A stretch of DNA of 64,000 nucleotides from Flavobacterium amniphilum (GTDB lineage: Bacteria > Bacteroidota > Bacteroidia > Flavobacteriales > Flavobacteriaceae), in contig NZ_JAMLJL010000005.1 in the NCBI RefSeq assembly GCF_023634845.1, positions 62,001 through 126,000 of the forward strand, given 5' to 3'. Each line of letters begins with the position of its first letter. Positions within the stretch are counted from its first letter, which is position 1. Both the position numbers and the translations under genes were made by a program. Below, one piece after another: positions 18,870-27,610 of the stretch. Below the pieces are notes generated by a model that was given only the letters and a program-made list of their open reading frames with translations, was not told the origin of the DNA and searched no databases.

Positions 18870-19958
18870 TTAATCTTCGTATGAATCTTTAAAGCGCAAA
18901 TGGCTGTTAGGATAAATACGGATACTGTCGACTTCAATTGGTTTACCGTTTAAATCGATGGTAAGTTGGCTGTTGTCTTCTTTTATGTTTATATTAAAAA
19001 AATTGTCTTCTATTCCTGAGGTTTTAAACCACTCATTGGTTTTGTCCCAGTCGAAAAAAATGCGGCTGATGTAACGTTCATTTTTGCCTGTTTCCCAGAA
19101 CAGGTGAATGACTTTTGGCACTGCCCTTGAACTGGTTGGTTCGTTAGTGATACGCGGTACAAAATGCTTTTCATATTCAGCGTTGTAATACTCAAGGTCC
19201 AATCCTAAAAATTTGAACTTTTTATTTTCATTTTTCACTTTATATGACCATTCGTAACGCAAACGGTAATTATCCCATTGAGTACTCGTTGCATTGGGCA
19301 AATGCATTGACTTTCTGGCTTCTTCGTAGCGTTCCGGGTGTATACGGTATTTTTCCATATACACTTTTTTAGCGTTTTCAATTTTTGCGGAATCTTTAAG
19401 TTCTTTGGCTTCAAAACGGCCTAGCTCAATAGAAACCTCTCCATAACACAACCAAACCACTATCATTCCTTTTGGTGCAAAACCAAAGACCAAGCGGGAG
19501 AAACACTCGTACGGAAAACCAAGATCATCCGTATCTTCTTTCGAGTGCTCTCTTGCTACATAACTTTTGAGATAAGACGTTTTATTGTACTGATCATCAT
19601 TTGCATAACAGCGGTTAACCATTTCCTTCATGTGAGCCACATCAAAATCCTGGTCGATGTAGTAATATTTATCTTCGTAACGGGAATAATAGGTTACTTC
19701 AAAGCCTATTGGAGTTCCATGTTGTGTAGTCCAGCTTTTACCCGAATACCCCCAATTACCGCTTGTACTGCCGTAAGGGAATCCTGCTGTAACTCCTTCC
19801 ATTGTTTTAATACGGGCAAAAACCGGTGTCACCTCATATTTTTGATTTGGTTCTGAAATTTCCACATCAAACGCAGGTAAGTCATTTTTCATTTGGCATC
19901 GGGATTGGGTTGTTATCAATAAAATAAGTAATAGTGTTTTAAAAAATTGTTTAGCCAT
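18870..19958 (-). CDS. DUF2931 family lipoprotein, probable immunity protein to Tle1-type lipase
   Basis: ATG at 19956-19958 starts a lipoprotein signal (QFFKTLLLILLITTQSRC); an earlier in-frame ATG at 19994 would spoil it. The mature protein has DUF2931 hallmarks: AGFPYGSTSGNWG, TPIGFEVTYYSRYED, FGFAPKGMIVVWL and IELGRFEA. DUF2931 lipoproteins are frequent neighbours of DUF2235 T6SS phospholipases, where periplasmic lipoproteins serve as immunity. The gene overlaps the lipase gene by 8 bases, which indicates translational coupling. At about 360 residues it is long for the family, with an extended C-terminal part of unknown role. Confidence 0.82.
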   Translation of the reverse strand: MAKQFFKTLLLILLITTQSRCQMKNDLPAFDVEISEPNQKYEVTPVFARIKTMEGVTAGFPYGSTSGNWGYSGKSWTTQHGTPIGFEVTYYSRYEDKYYYIDQDFDVAHMKEMVNRCYANDDQYNKTSYLKSYVAREHSKEDTDDLGFPYECFSRLVFGFAPKGMIVVWLCYGEVSIELGRFEAKELKDSAKIENAKKVYMEKYRIHPERYEEARKSMHLPNATSTQWDNYRLRYEWSYKVKNENKKFKFLGLDLEYYNAEYEKHFVPRITNEPTSSRAVPKVIHLFWETGKNERYISRIFFDWDKTNEWFKTSGIEDNFFNINIKEDNSQLTIDLNGKPIEVDSIRIYPNSHLRFKDSYED

Positions 19959-21621
19959 TATGTATCTCTCTTTTTCGTTCATGTTGTGGGGCATCTCCTT
20001 TAACCCGGCCTGAAAGTCCCGTTAAACTGCTTTTAACTGACCAGTGCAGGTAATTATTGCGCAATTGGTGCAAATCATCCCTATTTACATAATTCGCATA
20101 ATTGATCAGTTTGATTTCTTTCAGGTAGTTTTTCGAATAAAAATCGAAGTTTTTCAACTCTTTATTATATTGGTTTACATAACTGTTGCGGACGTTTATT
20201 CTGGCGTTATAATAATCCTTAATCTGATTGTAAATGGTATTGATAAAAGAGTCCTTGATTTTGTAATCTTCTAACCTTTCGGCTTTATATTCAACCTTAA
20301 AATACTTTGATTTTTCAACCATCATATCCAACGGTATTTTGTCGTATGTGTTATACAGTTTGCGTCTGCCAACCAATCCGTAATATTCTCCCTTATCTAA
20401 AATGAATACATTTTTTTTGAAGTTTTTGTTTTCAAAAAACTCCTTTTTGAGTTGACCGTCCTGATACCAACCTTCTTCGACTAATCGCCTTTTAAATGAA
20501 TCGAATGTAGGATCTTTTCTTCTTCTGGCTTCATCATGGGGAGATTCCGTTCTTTCCTTATAATATCCTCCAACCGTTATACAATCAATCACTGAAGTTT
20601 CGGTCACTTCATTAAGATAGGAACCTCCAATATCAGAGTGCACACCCGGCAGGGTAAGTTCAAGACCATTAAGTCCGGCCGAATCTATATTGGATAAATC
20701 AAAATTATCACGGTATTCATCATCGGAAACCAAATGGAATACATAATTTGCTTTATGGACACTGTTCAGATCCAAATCACTTACATCATTATAATGTGCC
20801 ACTCCGTATGAAGCTACCGTATCGTAAATCCCGACAAAATTGAAAATTATCTTTTTGATTTTTAATCCCATTTCCAATAAGCAGGCACCGAAATAACCGT
20901 AGTTATCTATGAAAGATGTTTCATCTAAAGCTAATTTGAATTGGGGCTGGAACTCACCTTTAATGATATACAGTTTCTTTTTGCCTTCAAACCGCTGAAA
21001 AAGATAATTTGCCTGTGTACTCGCAACATGTATAAAATGACGTGCAGCAGCTGCCCCACGGCTAAAACCATAGACATTTACATACAGAAAATCGATGTCT
21101 TTACCGCTATATTCAGCACTGATACTTTTTGCCGCTTTCTTACAACCTATAGCTACTTTTGCAGGAACTCCGGTATCTCCCATACCCATGGCGACACCTT
21201 TGAGGACAGAATCACTTTTTAAATCTTCGGTACCGATTCCTTCAATATAAACAGCAATCTGATTTTCTGCATCAGAATCTACGGCATCATATCCGCGGGC
21301 TACGTTCGTGAAATCATTTTCATAGCTATCTTCTTTATCAGACTCTTCCTGATACTCCGGTGAGTTAGCCATTCTGGCTTCAGTATTCGTTTTATTGTTT
21401 TGGGTACCGTCAAAAAAAAGATTCAGCTTTACGTTGATTGAATTCGATAACGTATCTTCCTTATCGGAAGCCTTATAATCTGATTCAACCACGCCGTCAG
21501 CCTCACCCTTCCATTGGTTTTTCATGGGTGTGCTGAACTCATAATCACCTGCATTTGCAGTCAGGTTCATGGCTGTGGACGTATTGATTAAATCCCCTTC
21601 AACTATTCTTGTGATACTCAT
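19951..21621 (-). CDS. Tle1-type (DUF2235) lipase effector of the T6SS
   Basis: The 556-residue protein is an alpha/beta hydrolase of the T6SS lipase type. The core starts at about 63 (VKLNLFFDGTQNN). The nucleophile Ser187 lies in YGFSRGAAAARHF, a probable acid is Asp267 (GIYDTVAS) and the His is 328 (GVHSDIGGSY). It should hydrolyse membrane phospholipids in target cells. The first 60 residues precede the core and carry a short A-x-N-[IL] repeat that resembles the beginnings of two other effectors in this window. The gene lies 3 bases behind vgrG and overlaps the DUF2931 gene, giving a spike, toxin, immunity order. Confidence 0.87.
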   Translation of the reverse strand: MSITRIVEGDLINTSTAMNLTANAGDYEFSTPMKNQWKGEADGVVESDYKASDKEDTLSNSINVKLNLFFDGTQNNKTNTEARMANSPEYQEESDKEDSYENDFTNVARGYDAVDSDAENQIAVYIEGIGTEDLKSDSVLKGVAMGMGDTGVPAKVAIGCKKAAKSISAEYSGKDIDFLYVNVYGFSRGAAAARHFIHVASTQANYLFQRFEGKKKLYIIKGEFQPQFKLALDETSFIDNYGYFGACLLEMGLKIKKIIFNFVGIYDTVASYGVAHYNDVSDLDLNSVHKANYVFHLVSDDEYRDNFDLSNIDSAGLNGLELTLPGVHSDIGGSYLNEVTETSVIDCITVGGYYKERTESPHDEARRRKDPTFDSFKRRLVEEGWYQDGQLKKEFFENKNFKKNVFILDKGEYYGLVGRRKLYNTYDKIPLDMMVEKSKYFKVEYKAERLEDYKIKDSFINTIYNQIKDYYNARINVRNSYVNQYNKELKNFDFYSKNYLKEIKLINYANYVNRDDLHQLRNNYLHWSVKSSLTGLSGRVKGDAPQHERKREIHNG

Positions 21622-21624
21622 AGT

Positions 21625-23457
21625 TTAGAATGCATTAGATTTTTCACCGCTCTTTTTCACCACCTTTTGCGAGGCGTTTACCACAATACTTTTCTCAGTT
21701 GTACTTAATTGAGCCGATTTAGCAATTTCGGTACGTTCAGTAGTTTCAGATTCCCTGTTACCCTTAACAATTTCAAGCAAACTGCCCATTACATTTACCA
21801 GGTAGTTCTTACCAACCGAAACATTATGGAAAGCACCGGCAATAAGGTTTTTGTTTGCGCCGGCCGTTTCGGTTATATCCACACCCGCGATTACCGATAA
21901 GTTTTGGCCAACATTGATACTCATGTTTTTACCTGCCGTTATCGATATATCATTTGGTGCATTCACGCTGATATTTCCCTGGCCATCCATTAACCAGGTA
22001 TTACCGCTTGGATCTTCAATAAAGATGCTTCCTTGTGCATCATTGAAAATCATTTTAGTTCCCGAGCGGGTATGGATCACCTTCTGGTCATTTCCGGCTG
22101 TATTATAACCGGATATTTCGCGTCCGTTGTATTGGGTTCCTATAATGAACGGTTTCTCAGGGTTTCCACCTTCAAAAGAAACAAAAACCTCTTCCCCGAT
22201 TTCAGGAATGAAATAAAATCCTTTTCCTGATCCGGCATGTGGTGTCACTAAGCGCGTCCAATCGCTTTCATGTCCCCAAAAGAAACGCACTTTTACACGT
22301 CCCATTCCCGAAGGATCATTATTATCCGTTACGACTGCTGCTTGTGTTTCAGCTTTCGGGTAAATAAGCGGATTGGTATAAGGCGGGACTTTAACATCTC
22401 TCGGTACGGCTTCAAACTGGCACTCATAATGTCCAAATCCCCTTGAATAATGATGTGCACCCACTGTTATGAATTCTCCATCAATACCATCTTTTACTAT
22501 TGTTAAAGTCCCTCCTAACTGTAGTGGAATTTTGCTTAATCCGGAATACGTCACCACATTGGCTTCCTTAGCCTGCTGGCTTAATTCCTGGATGCGCTGT
22601 ATATCGCGGGAATCATGTGAATTACTTACAAAACCATGATTCGCATTACTTCTGTCATATACATTAGAAGAAGCCTGCTGTGCATTTTGGGCCAGGTAAC
22701 TTTGCGTATTGTTTTGAGGTTCTGAATTTTGCGCTTCGATTTCAGAAGCATAATTATAATCATACCCTTTGAATGAAACCTTTTGGGGTCTCAGTCGGCT
22801 TATTACTTTAAAATCGTGCAGGTTAACCCCGTTATGCAATACTGCTTTTGACGATTTCAGTTCACCGAATTGCAAAAGATCACCATCATAGTACATCCAT
22901 TCCCCGTATTGTACGGCAAGACGCTGAATGAATTGAAAGTCAGTTTCATTGTACTGTACGATGTAAGGCAGATTAAAGGTAAAATTAGGCCGTACATTCA
23001 TTCCGGAAAGAACACCTTTCGGGACATTGCTGTCGATTTTTTTTACGATCTCTTCAACCGGGCGTGAAAAATAGGTTTCACTTTGTTTGATTTCATCCAA
23101 CAGGACTGTAGGGCTTTCCCCAATAATCTGGAACCCTTTAGAAGCACCGTCATTGTTAAGCACTTCCATTTGGGTAATAATACCCTTGAAATAAACGTTT
23201 TGTCCGTTTGCGCCATCCTTCAGTGTAATGATAACTTTGGCACCCATGTACTGTTTAATAAAATCGGCCTGACTTTTAAAGTCCATTACCACATCACCTA
23301 TTCTCCAGGTAAAGTTGAATGTGTGATGTCCTAATAAACCTTGATTGATCATTAGATTATAATAAACAACCTGACTGCTGTAACTGCCTATCTGAATGCT
23401 GACTTTTTCCTGCATGGCATCAGTTACTTTACTCATAATATTATTGATGGTGCTCAT
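21625..23457 (-). CDS. tssI: VgrG/TssI spike protein, copy A
   Basis: The 610-residue protein trimerises as the T6SS spike. It has gp27-like domains (about 1-370; PYIVQYNETDFQFIQRLA), a gp5-like OB fold (about 380-450; SGKGFYFIPEIGEEVFV, FEGGNPEKPF) and a beta-helical needle with short repeats (about 490-570; ISVNAPNDISITAG). The N-terminal two thirds is very similar to copy B at 38877-40706, and the needle ends differ. The gene follows the Hcp pair with a two-gene insertion and is followed directly by the lipase effector. Confidence 0.95.
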   Translation of the reverse strand: MSTINNIMSKVTDAMQEKVSIQIGSYSSQVVYYNLMINQGLLGHHTFNFTWRIGDVVMDFKSQADFIKQYMGAKVIITLKDGANGQNVYFKGIITQMEVLNNDGASKGFQIIGESPTVLLDEIKQSETYFSRPVEEIVKKIDSNVPKGVLSGMNVRPNFTFNLPYIVQYNETDFQFIQRLAVQYGEWMYYDGDLLQFGELKSSKAVLHNGVNLHDFKVISRLRPQKVSFKGYDYNYASEIEAQNSEPQNNTQSYLAQNAQQASSNVYDRSNANHGFVSNSHDSRDIQRIQELSQQAKEANVVTYSGLSKIPLQLGGTLTIVKDGIDGEFITVGAHHYSRGFGHYECQFEAVPRDVKVPPYTNPLIYPKAETQAAVVTDNNDPSGMGRVKVRFFWGHESDWTRLVTPHAGSGKGFYFIPEIGEEVFVSFEGGNPEKPFIIGTQYNGREISGYNTAGNDQKVIHTRSGTKMIFNDAQGSIFIEDPSGNTWLMDGQGNISVNAPNDISITAGKNMSINVGQNLSVIAGVDITETAGANKNLIAGAFHNVSVGKNYLVNVMGSLLEIVKGNRESETTERTEIAKSAQLSTTEKSIVVNASQKVVKKSGEKSNAF

Positions 23458-23518
23458 AGGATTTAGATTTAATGTTTATTTACATTTTAAAGATATTCGC
23501 CTGATTATGGGGATTTCT

Positions 23519-23998
23519 TTATTCCCGAAGACCGCTGATCAGATGAATGGCTTCTTTTGTTATGGTATCGTATAAAATTTGTTGTTTATAAGGATAGTAC
23601 ACCCCTTCTAAAGCAACCTTATTCTCTAATTCTATTTTTTTAACAATGGATTTATCTTTCAGGTAATCTGTATAAAATGAGAGGTCGTTTTCTTTGAAAG
23701 GAAAGCCGACCGGCACTTTTTTAAATCCGGCATTTAATTCACTGTTGGACAGAAATGTTTTTTTGGTTATCAGATCATTTATGAACTTATCGTTTGTCTG
23801 ATAGGTAAAATAACCCCAGCTCATGAAAGTTGGCGTCACTTCGGAAAATTCACCTTTACAGTTCGTGATTTCCTTATTCATTTCTTCCGGCAGATTCAAA
23901 AGCTTCAGTAACTGGCTTACCGGTGTTTGGTTATTGCCCAGAAATGAGCAGCTAACCACCAGCAAAGCAAATACAGCTATATATTTTATTTTGTCCAT
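23519..23998 (-). CDS. Lipoprotein, candidate immunity partner of upstream protein
   Basis: The 159-residue protein has a lipoprotein signal (AVFALLVVSC) and a soluble mature domain without recognised motifs. Its start overlaps the end of the 254-residue gene by 13 bases, a typical tight effector-immunity arrangement. Placement between the minor Hcp and VgrG supports a T6SS role. The function is inferred from context only. Confidence 0.65.
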   Translation of the reverse strand: MDKIKYIAVFALLVVSCSFLGNNQTPVSQLLKLLNLPEEMNKEITNCKGEFSEVTPTFMSWGYFTYQTNDKFINDLITKKTFLSNSELNAGFKKVPVGFPFKENDLSFYTDYLKDKSIVKKIELENKVALEGVYYPYKQQILYDTITKEAIHLISGLRE

Positions 23999-24750
23999 AC
24001 CGTTTCGATATTAAATTCCTGATGCAAATCACCTCCGAAACTTGGAATCATAAAACGGAATTCGGATTCTAACTTATTCGAAATAAAGATGGGCAGTTTC
24101 CTTTTGATTGTTTGTCCCCTCGGGGCGCTATCCACTAAATTTTCGATACTGAAACCCAGGGTTTCGTCTAATTTATTCTGCCAGCTTTTAGGCAGTCGTG
24201 TTCCTGAATACCAGTGACTTCTGTTTTTGATCACCGCTTTGATCTTGTAGGAATCACCGGTGAGTTTTGTCCAATATACTTTAGCCTGATATGAGCCAAG
24301 AAACCATTCGACAATTGTATAATAATCCTTGATTCCGGTTTCGGATCCTACGAAATGGAACGTTGCATCAAACGGATTTGACCTTGCCAGATCGGTTGTG
24401 GCAAAAAACTTCTGTTTAATGGAGTTTCCGGTACGTGCTCCTGAGAAACTTGGAGAATTTGCAATATCTTTTGAAAAAGGACTGTTTGGATTAAAAACAA
24501 CCTTATCCCCTTGCCAGACTGCATTTTGCATGGCGGGTGATGTTTCAAAGAACCAGGCGTTTAGTAATTCATCCCAGTTTGCGGTAGTTCCTCCCTTGGG
24601 TAATTCCGGGAATCTTACTTTGAGTACCTGTTCTAATTTAATTTTCAGCCAACCATAGATATCATCATCCACATCTGTGAATACGTATGATTTAAGCTTG
24701 TGAAGCATTTCATAATCAGGTAGGTGTACTAAAATTGGATTTGCAGGCAT
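23986..24750 (-). CDS. Unknown cytoplasmic protein, candidate T6SS effector
   Basis: The 254-residue protein lacks signal peptide or membrane segments. It is rich in Trp and aromatic residues (NWDELLNAWFFET, KDYYTIVEWFLGSY, KNRSHWYSG). I do not recognise the fold. It starts 11 bases after the minor Hcp gene, and its end overlaps a lipoprotein gene. Position directly after Hcp, size and a tightly linked exported partner fit cargo of the Hcp tube, but a structural or chaperone role cannot be excluded. It has no counterpart in module B. Confidence 0.6.
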   Translation of the reverse strand: MPANPILVHLPDYEMLHKLKSYVFTDVDDDIYGWLKIKLEQVLKVRFPELPKGGTTANWDELLNAWFFETSPAMQNAVWQGDKVVFNPNSPFSKDIANSPSFSGARTGNSIKQKFFATTDLARSNPFDATFHFVGSETGIKDYYTIVEWFLGSYQAKVYWTKLTGDSYKIKAVIKNRSHWYSGTRLPKSWQNKLDETLGFSIENLVDSAPRGQTIKRKLPIFISNKLESEFRFMIPSFGGDLHQEFNIETVWTK

Positions 24751-24761
24751 GGTTTAAAGTT

Positions 24762-25157
24762 TTAGATGTCCAGGGTCCAGGGTTTTCCGAGGACCGCTCC
24801 GCTGAAGTCGATCTCTTTAGAAGATATTACCAATGCTACCTGCATAGGCACTTCATTGCTGGCACGGAAACTTTCATGAAAATCGATACAAAAAGCTTTA
24901 TCGAATTTCAGTTCTTTCATTTTTGACATGGCATCGCGGCGGTAGAAGGTAATCTTTCCGTTTTTGGTTTGGGTGCTGCTGATCATCCATTTCATGAAAT
25001 CGACACTTTTGGTTGATTCGATGACCAATCTGATATTTCCGCCCTGCGCTATAGTCTGGGGTTTTCCGTTGTGATCTACTTCCTGGTGGATATGCAGATC
25101 AAACTCCAACACATTATAGGTTTCCCCGTCTAATTCTAATTTCGCTAAAAAAGACAT
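24762..25157 (-). CDS. tssD: Hcp/TssD family protein, minor form, module A
   Basis: The 131-residue protein has the Hcp-like beta barrel pattern of Bacteroidota TssD proteins (SFLAKLELDGETYNVLEF, KMKELKFDKAFCID, PWTLDI). It differs by about ten residues from its copy at 40788-41183 and is clearly distinct from the 128-residue form upstream. Hcp rings stack into the tube that carries effectors. A second, divergent Hcp per module may act as a tip ring, a cargo-carrying ring or a capping variant. Confidence 0.93.
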   Translation of the reverse strand: MSFLAKLELDGETYNVLEFDLHIHQEVDHNGKPQTIAQGGNIRLVIESTKSVDFMKWMISSTQTKNGKITFYRRDAMSKMKELKFDKAFCIDFHESFRASNEVPMQVALVISSKEIDFSGAVLGKPWTLDI

Positions 25158-25207
25158 GATTTTTCTTTTTAAAGGTGATACGAATGTTTCTTATTAGCCG
25201 AAAAGCA

Positions 25208-25229
25208 GGGATGAACGTATGCCCATCCC
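25208..25229 (-). promoter_or_regulatory. Hairpin between the two hcp genes, module A
   Basis: GGGATG and CATCCC form a 6-bp stem with a 10-base loop in the 120-base gap between the hcp genes. A different but stronger hairpin sits in the same place in module B (41231-41258). Loss of downstream transcripts or protection of the upstream hcp mRNA is inferred. Confidence 0.5.
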
Positions 25230-25277
25230 ATTATTTTCCGGCATCACAAATAAGAACTTACTAAAATCCGATTGAGA

Positions 25278-25664
25278 TTATACCCATTCGTTTTCATAAA
25301 CTCCCGTACCCATTTCGATCTTACGAGCAGAAATAGTGAAAGTTTCTGTTAATGGATTTTGACCTGTAGAGTCAAAGTTTTCTCTGTGTTTTACTAAGTA
25401 ACCTTCAGAGAATTTTAATTCTTTAAGAGTAGCATCGCTGTCTCTTTTGAAGAATTTTACACTACCGTCTTTGCGCTCGAAGCTGTTTGTCATCCACTCG
25501 AATAATTCTGTAGATCCAGTACCTTCGATAGTTACATCGATTTTACCACCTCTTGTTACTGTAGACGGACGGCCTGTTGCGTCTGTTTCCTGAAATAAAC
25601 CATAGTTTACATTCAACACGTTGAAGTCTTTCCCACCAACGTTTAGTTTTGCTTTAAATGACAT
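25278..25664 (-). CDS. tssD: Hcp/TssD tube protein, major form, module A
   Basis: The 128-residue protein is a standard Bacteroidota TssD (SFKAKLNVGGKDFNVLNVNY, SVKFFKRDSDATLKELKF, YLVKHRENFDSTGQNP). It differs from the module B copy in only five residues, so one of them is probably a recent duplicate or is kept equal by conversion. As first gene with a 400-base upstream region and a following hairpin, it is probably the most highly expressed gene of the operon, as expected for the tube subunit. Confidence 0.95.
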   Translation of the reverse strand: MSFKAKLNVGGKDFNVLNVNYGLFQETDATGRPSTVTRGGKIDVTIEGTGSTELFEWMTNSFERKDGSVKFFKRDSDATLKELKFSEGYLVKHRENFDSTGQNPLTETFTISARKIEMGTGVYENEWV

Positions 25665-25721
25665 AATAAAAAATATTTAAAAAATTAATAAATAAAGACA
25701 AGATTGATCCTTACCGAATAG

Positions 25722-25729
25722 CAAAAGTA
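25722..25729 (-). promoter_or_regulatory. -7 promoter element of hcp operon A
   Basis: On the minus strand this reads TACTTTTG, an exact TAnnTTTG match, 57 bases before the ATG of hcp. The corresponding place in module B reads TACGTATG inside otherwise similar leader sequence. No TTG -33 element is apparent at the normal distance. Confidence 0.5.
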
Positions 25730-25914
25730 TTCAGCCCAAAAGGATAAAAAATCGTGGAGTACCGCCAATAGCGGATATAAACCAGATTACAGCAAAGAAG
25801 AATTGCCTATGTTATTCAAACATCAGCTGCTGCAAAAAATTAAGTTACGTAAGTTGTTCATAGTCTAAAAATTAAGGTTAAATAAAAAATATACCGAGTT
25901 ATAAAAATACACTA

Positions 25915-25926
25915 CAATTGTAAGAA
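25915..25926 (+). promoter_or_regulatory. T6SS-associated motif CAATTGTAAGAA, module A
   Basis: The exact 12-mer recurs at 41941-41952 and 48820-48831, in each case in the noncoding DNA before T6SS operons. A related TTGTAAG lies 34 bases further on (25952). It is a candidate binding site for a T6SS regulator. Confidence 0.4.
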
Positions 25927-26111
25927 TTTATTTTCAAATAAAAAAACTTTTTTGTAAGTCTTTTCCGAAATTTAACATCTAAACATTAAATTAACTTGCA
26001 GAAGGCCAGCTGGTAAGGGTTTTGTTGGATTATCCGATTATTAGATTGTTAGACTTCTTAGACTTCTTAGATTGGCTTCCGTAGGCTCAGTCAACGTTTA
26101 GGAGATTAAGG

Positions 26112-26468
26112 CAGCAGTAGCAATAATCTATCGAGCAGTAGGAAGTTTTATGCGAGCAGTAGTAATAATGTATCGAGCAGTAGGGAGTTTTATGCGAGCA
26201 GTAGCAATAATGTATCGAGCAGTAAGGATTATTATGCGAGCAGTAGCCATAATGTATCGAGCAGTAAGGAGTTTTATGCGAGCAGTAGTAATAATGTATC
26301 GAGCAGTAAGGAGTTTTATGCGAGCAGTAGTAATAATGTATCGAGCAGTAGGAAGTTTTATACGAGCAGTAGGAAGTTTTATAAGAGCAGTTGTAATAAT
26401 GTATCGTGCGGTTGCTAAATTTAACCGTGCGGTTACAATTATCTATCGTGCGGTTGCTATTATTTACC
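26112..26468. repeat. 21-bp tandem array, GAGCAGTA family, 17 units
   Basis: Seventeen 21-base units start at 26112. From 26133 to about 26363 two unit types alternate, GAGCAGTA-GTAATAATGTATC and GAGCAGTA-AGGAGTTTTATGC, so the higher-order period is 42 bases. The last three complete units switch to a GTGCGGTT core. The array differs from the GGCTCCACAA arrays in sequence but has the same period and constant-half/variable-half build. Frames stay open across it, but start signals or protein-like composition are absent. Confidence 0.95.
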
Positions 26469-26560
26469 GTGTGAAGGTATAAAAACAAAGCAAGGATAAC
26501 TGCTTCGTTCGGGTGCAAATCTGTGATATCAGAGCTAACTACGAACAATGATATAAAAAA

Positions 26561-27598
26561 CTATTCTTTAATCAGTTTATGCCATTCTCCTTCCTTTTCG
26601 TCGTAAAAATCAGGGCTGGAAATACAATAATTATCTCCATCTCTTTTTATTCTGAAATTAGGAGCTGATGATTTACAATTTTCTACAAGTCCTATATAAT
26701 ATAAATCCAAGATACTATTTTTAAATTCATATATATAATTACCCTCACAAAATATGGGCTCGTGATAAGAACTCGTTTCAAGGATTATTGTATATTCAGT
26801 TATTGAGAAATTCCAAGTTCTGCCGGATACTGATCCATCAGATAATCTATCTCCATCAATAGAAATGGTATACTTACCTTCCCATTCTGAAATATCAATT
26901 GATTTCTGCTTAGCGTCACTAACTAATACCATCGCCGCTGCTTCAGTATTATTATTCAAATTTGAACCTCCGCTATTTTTCAGATTTTCCACAAATTCAA
27001 TCTTACCATTAGAACTGTTTATTTTAAACTTCTCCCACTTATCAGCCTGAAAGGCATATTCTGAAAAATTACAATACGATTCCAATTTAAAAAGTTCCAG
27101 ATTATTGTCTAAAAAAACTATGGTTTCAAATCGTTGTTCCTTTGGAAAATCCTTATCCAATTGATATTTATAGAAAAGAATTGAATCCTTAATTACATTA
27201 TTAACCCTTGTATATAAGACTATTTGGATATCACTGGTTTTGCTTTTGGCAGCAAATTTTTTTCTCTTAAGTTCCAATACTAATTTATCAGAAATCTTCA
27301 GGGTCTTAATGACTGCATTACTTTTAAAATCCACATATTTTTTATTGTGCTTTTTCAGAAGGTTCCCAAATTGGTTAAAGTATTGGAAATTTTCGCCACC
27401 CCGTTCTGTATTACGTATGAATTCCGGATCCTTTGCCAATGGTTCTCCAATAAATAAACTGTCTGTTATATGAACTGGTCCACTACTAACTTGATAATTA
27501 ACTGGTTCTTTTGCTGAAATTACAGTATCAGCTTTCTTACATGAAACTAAAAAAGGAAATAGAAGAATGACAAAAATTAATAATCTATTATTTTCCAT
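26561..27598 (-). CDS. Lipoprotein of unknown function, third in candidate immunity series
   Basis: The 345-residue protein has a lipoprotein signal (LFPFLVSCKK). The C-terminal part (about 235-345) has a WEGKYTISIDGD start and ends with a DGDNYCIS element, both resembling the 295-residue lipoprotein at 28582-29469 (WKGRYYFETT and DGDNYSIS). It is the last gene of the operon behind the 1381-residue effector. Periplasmic immunity is inferred from location and from the repetition of the gene type. Confidence 0.68.
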   Translation of the reverse strand: MENNRLLIFVILLFPFLVSCKKADTVISAKEPVNYQVSSGPVHITDSLFIGEPLAKDPEFIRNTERGGENFQYFNQFGNLLKKHNKKYVDFKSNAVIKTLKISDKLVLELKRKKFAAKSKTSDIQIVLYTRVNNVIKDSILFYKYQLDKDFPKEQRFETIVFLDNNLELFKLESYCNFSEYAFQADKWEKFKINSSNGKIEFVENLKNSGGSNLNNNTEAAAMVLVSDAKQKSIDISEWEGKYTISIDGDRLSDGSVSGRTWNFSITEYTIILETSSYHEPIFCEGNYIYEFKNSILDLYYIGLVENCKSSAPNFRIKRDGDNYCISSPDFYDEKEGEWHKLIKE

Positions 27599-27610
27599 AT
27601 TATTTAAAAA

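Larger units (their letters stand above)
25665..26111. other. Long noncoding region upstream of hcp operon A, shared with module B
   Basis: No gene is seen. The part to about 25960 is similar to 41683-42000: an AT-rich leader (TTAATTTTTTAAATATTTT type, minus strand), CAGCTGCTGCA, AAAATTAAGGTT, ATATACC and the 12-mer CAATTGTAAGAA (25915-25926). Similarity beyond the coding region means that the duplication included regulatory DNA. From about 26030 to 26070 short TTAGACTTC repeats lead into the 21-bp array. Confidence 0.7.

Noticed and set aside
19959..19994. ATG at 19994 as start of the DUF2931 lipoprotein
   Set aside because: It adds 12 polar residues before the signal peptide; ATG at 19956-19958 gives a normal lipoprotein signal.
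26087..26548. Reading frames of 110-153 codons across the GAGCAGTA array
   Set aside because: Same cause as above: periodic DNA without stops, Tyr/Cys/Ser-rich nonsense peptides on one strand.
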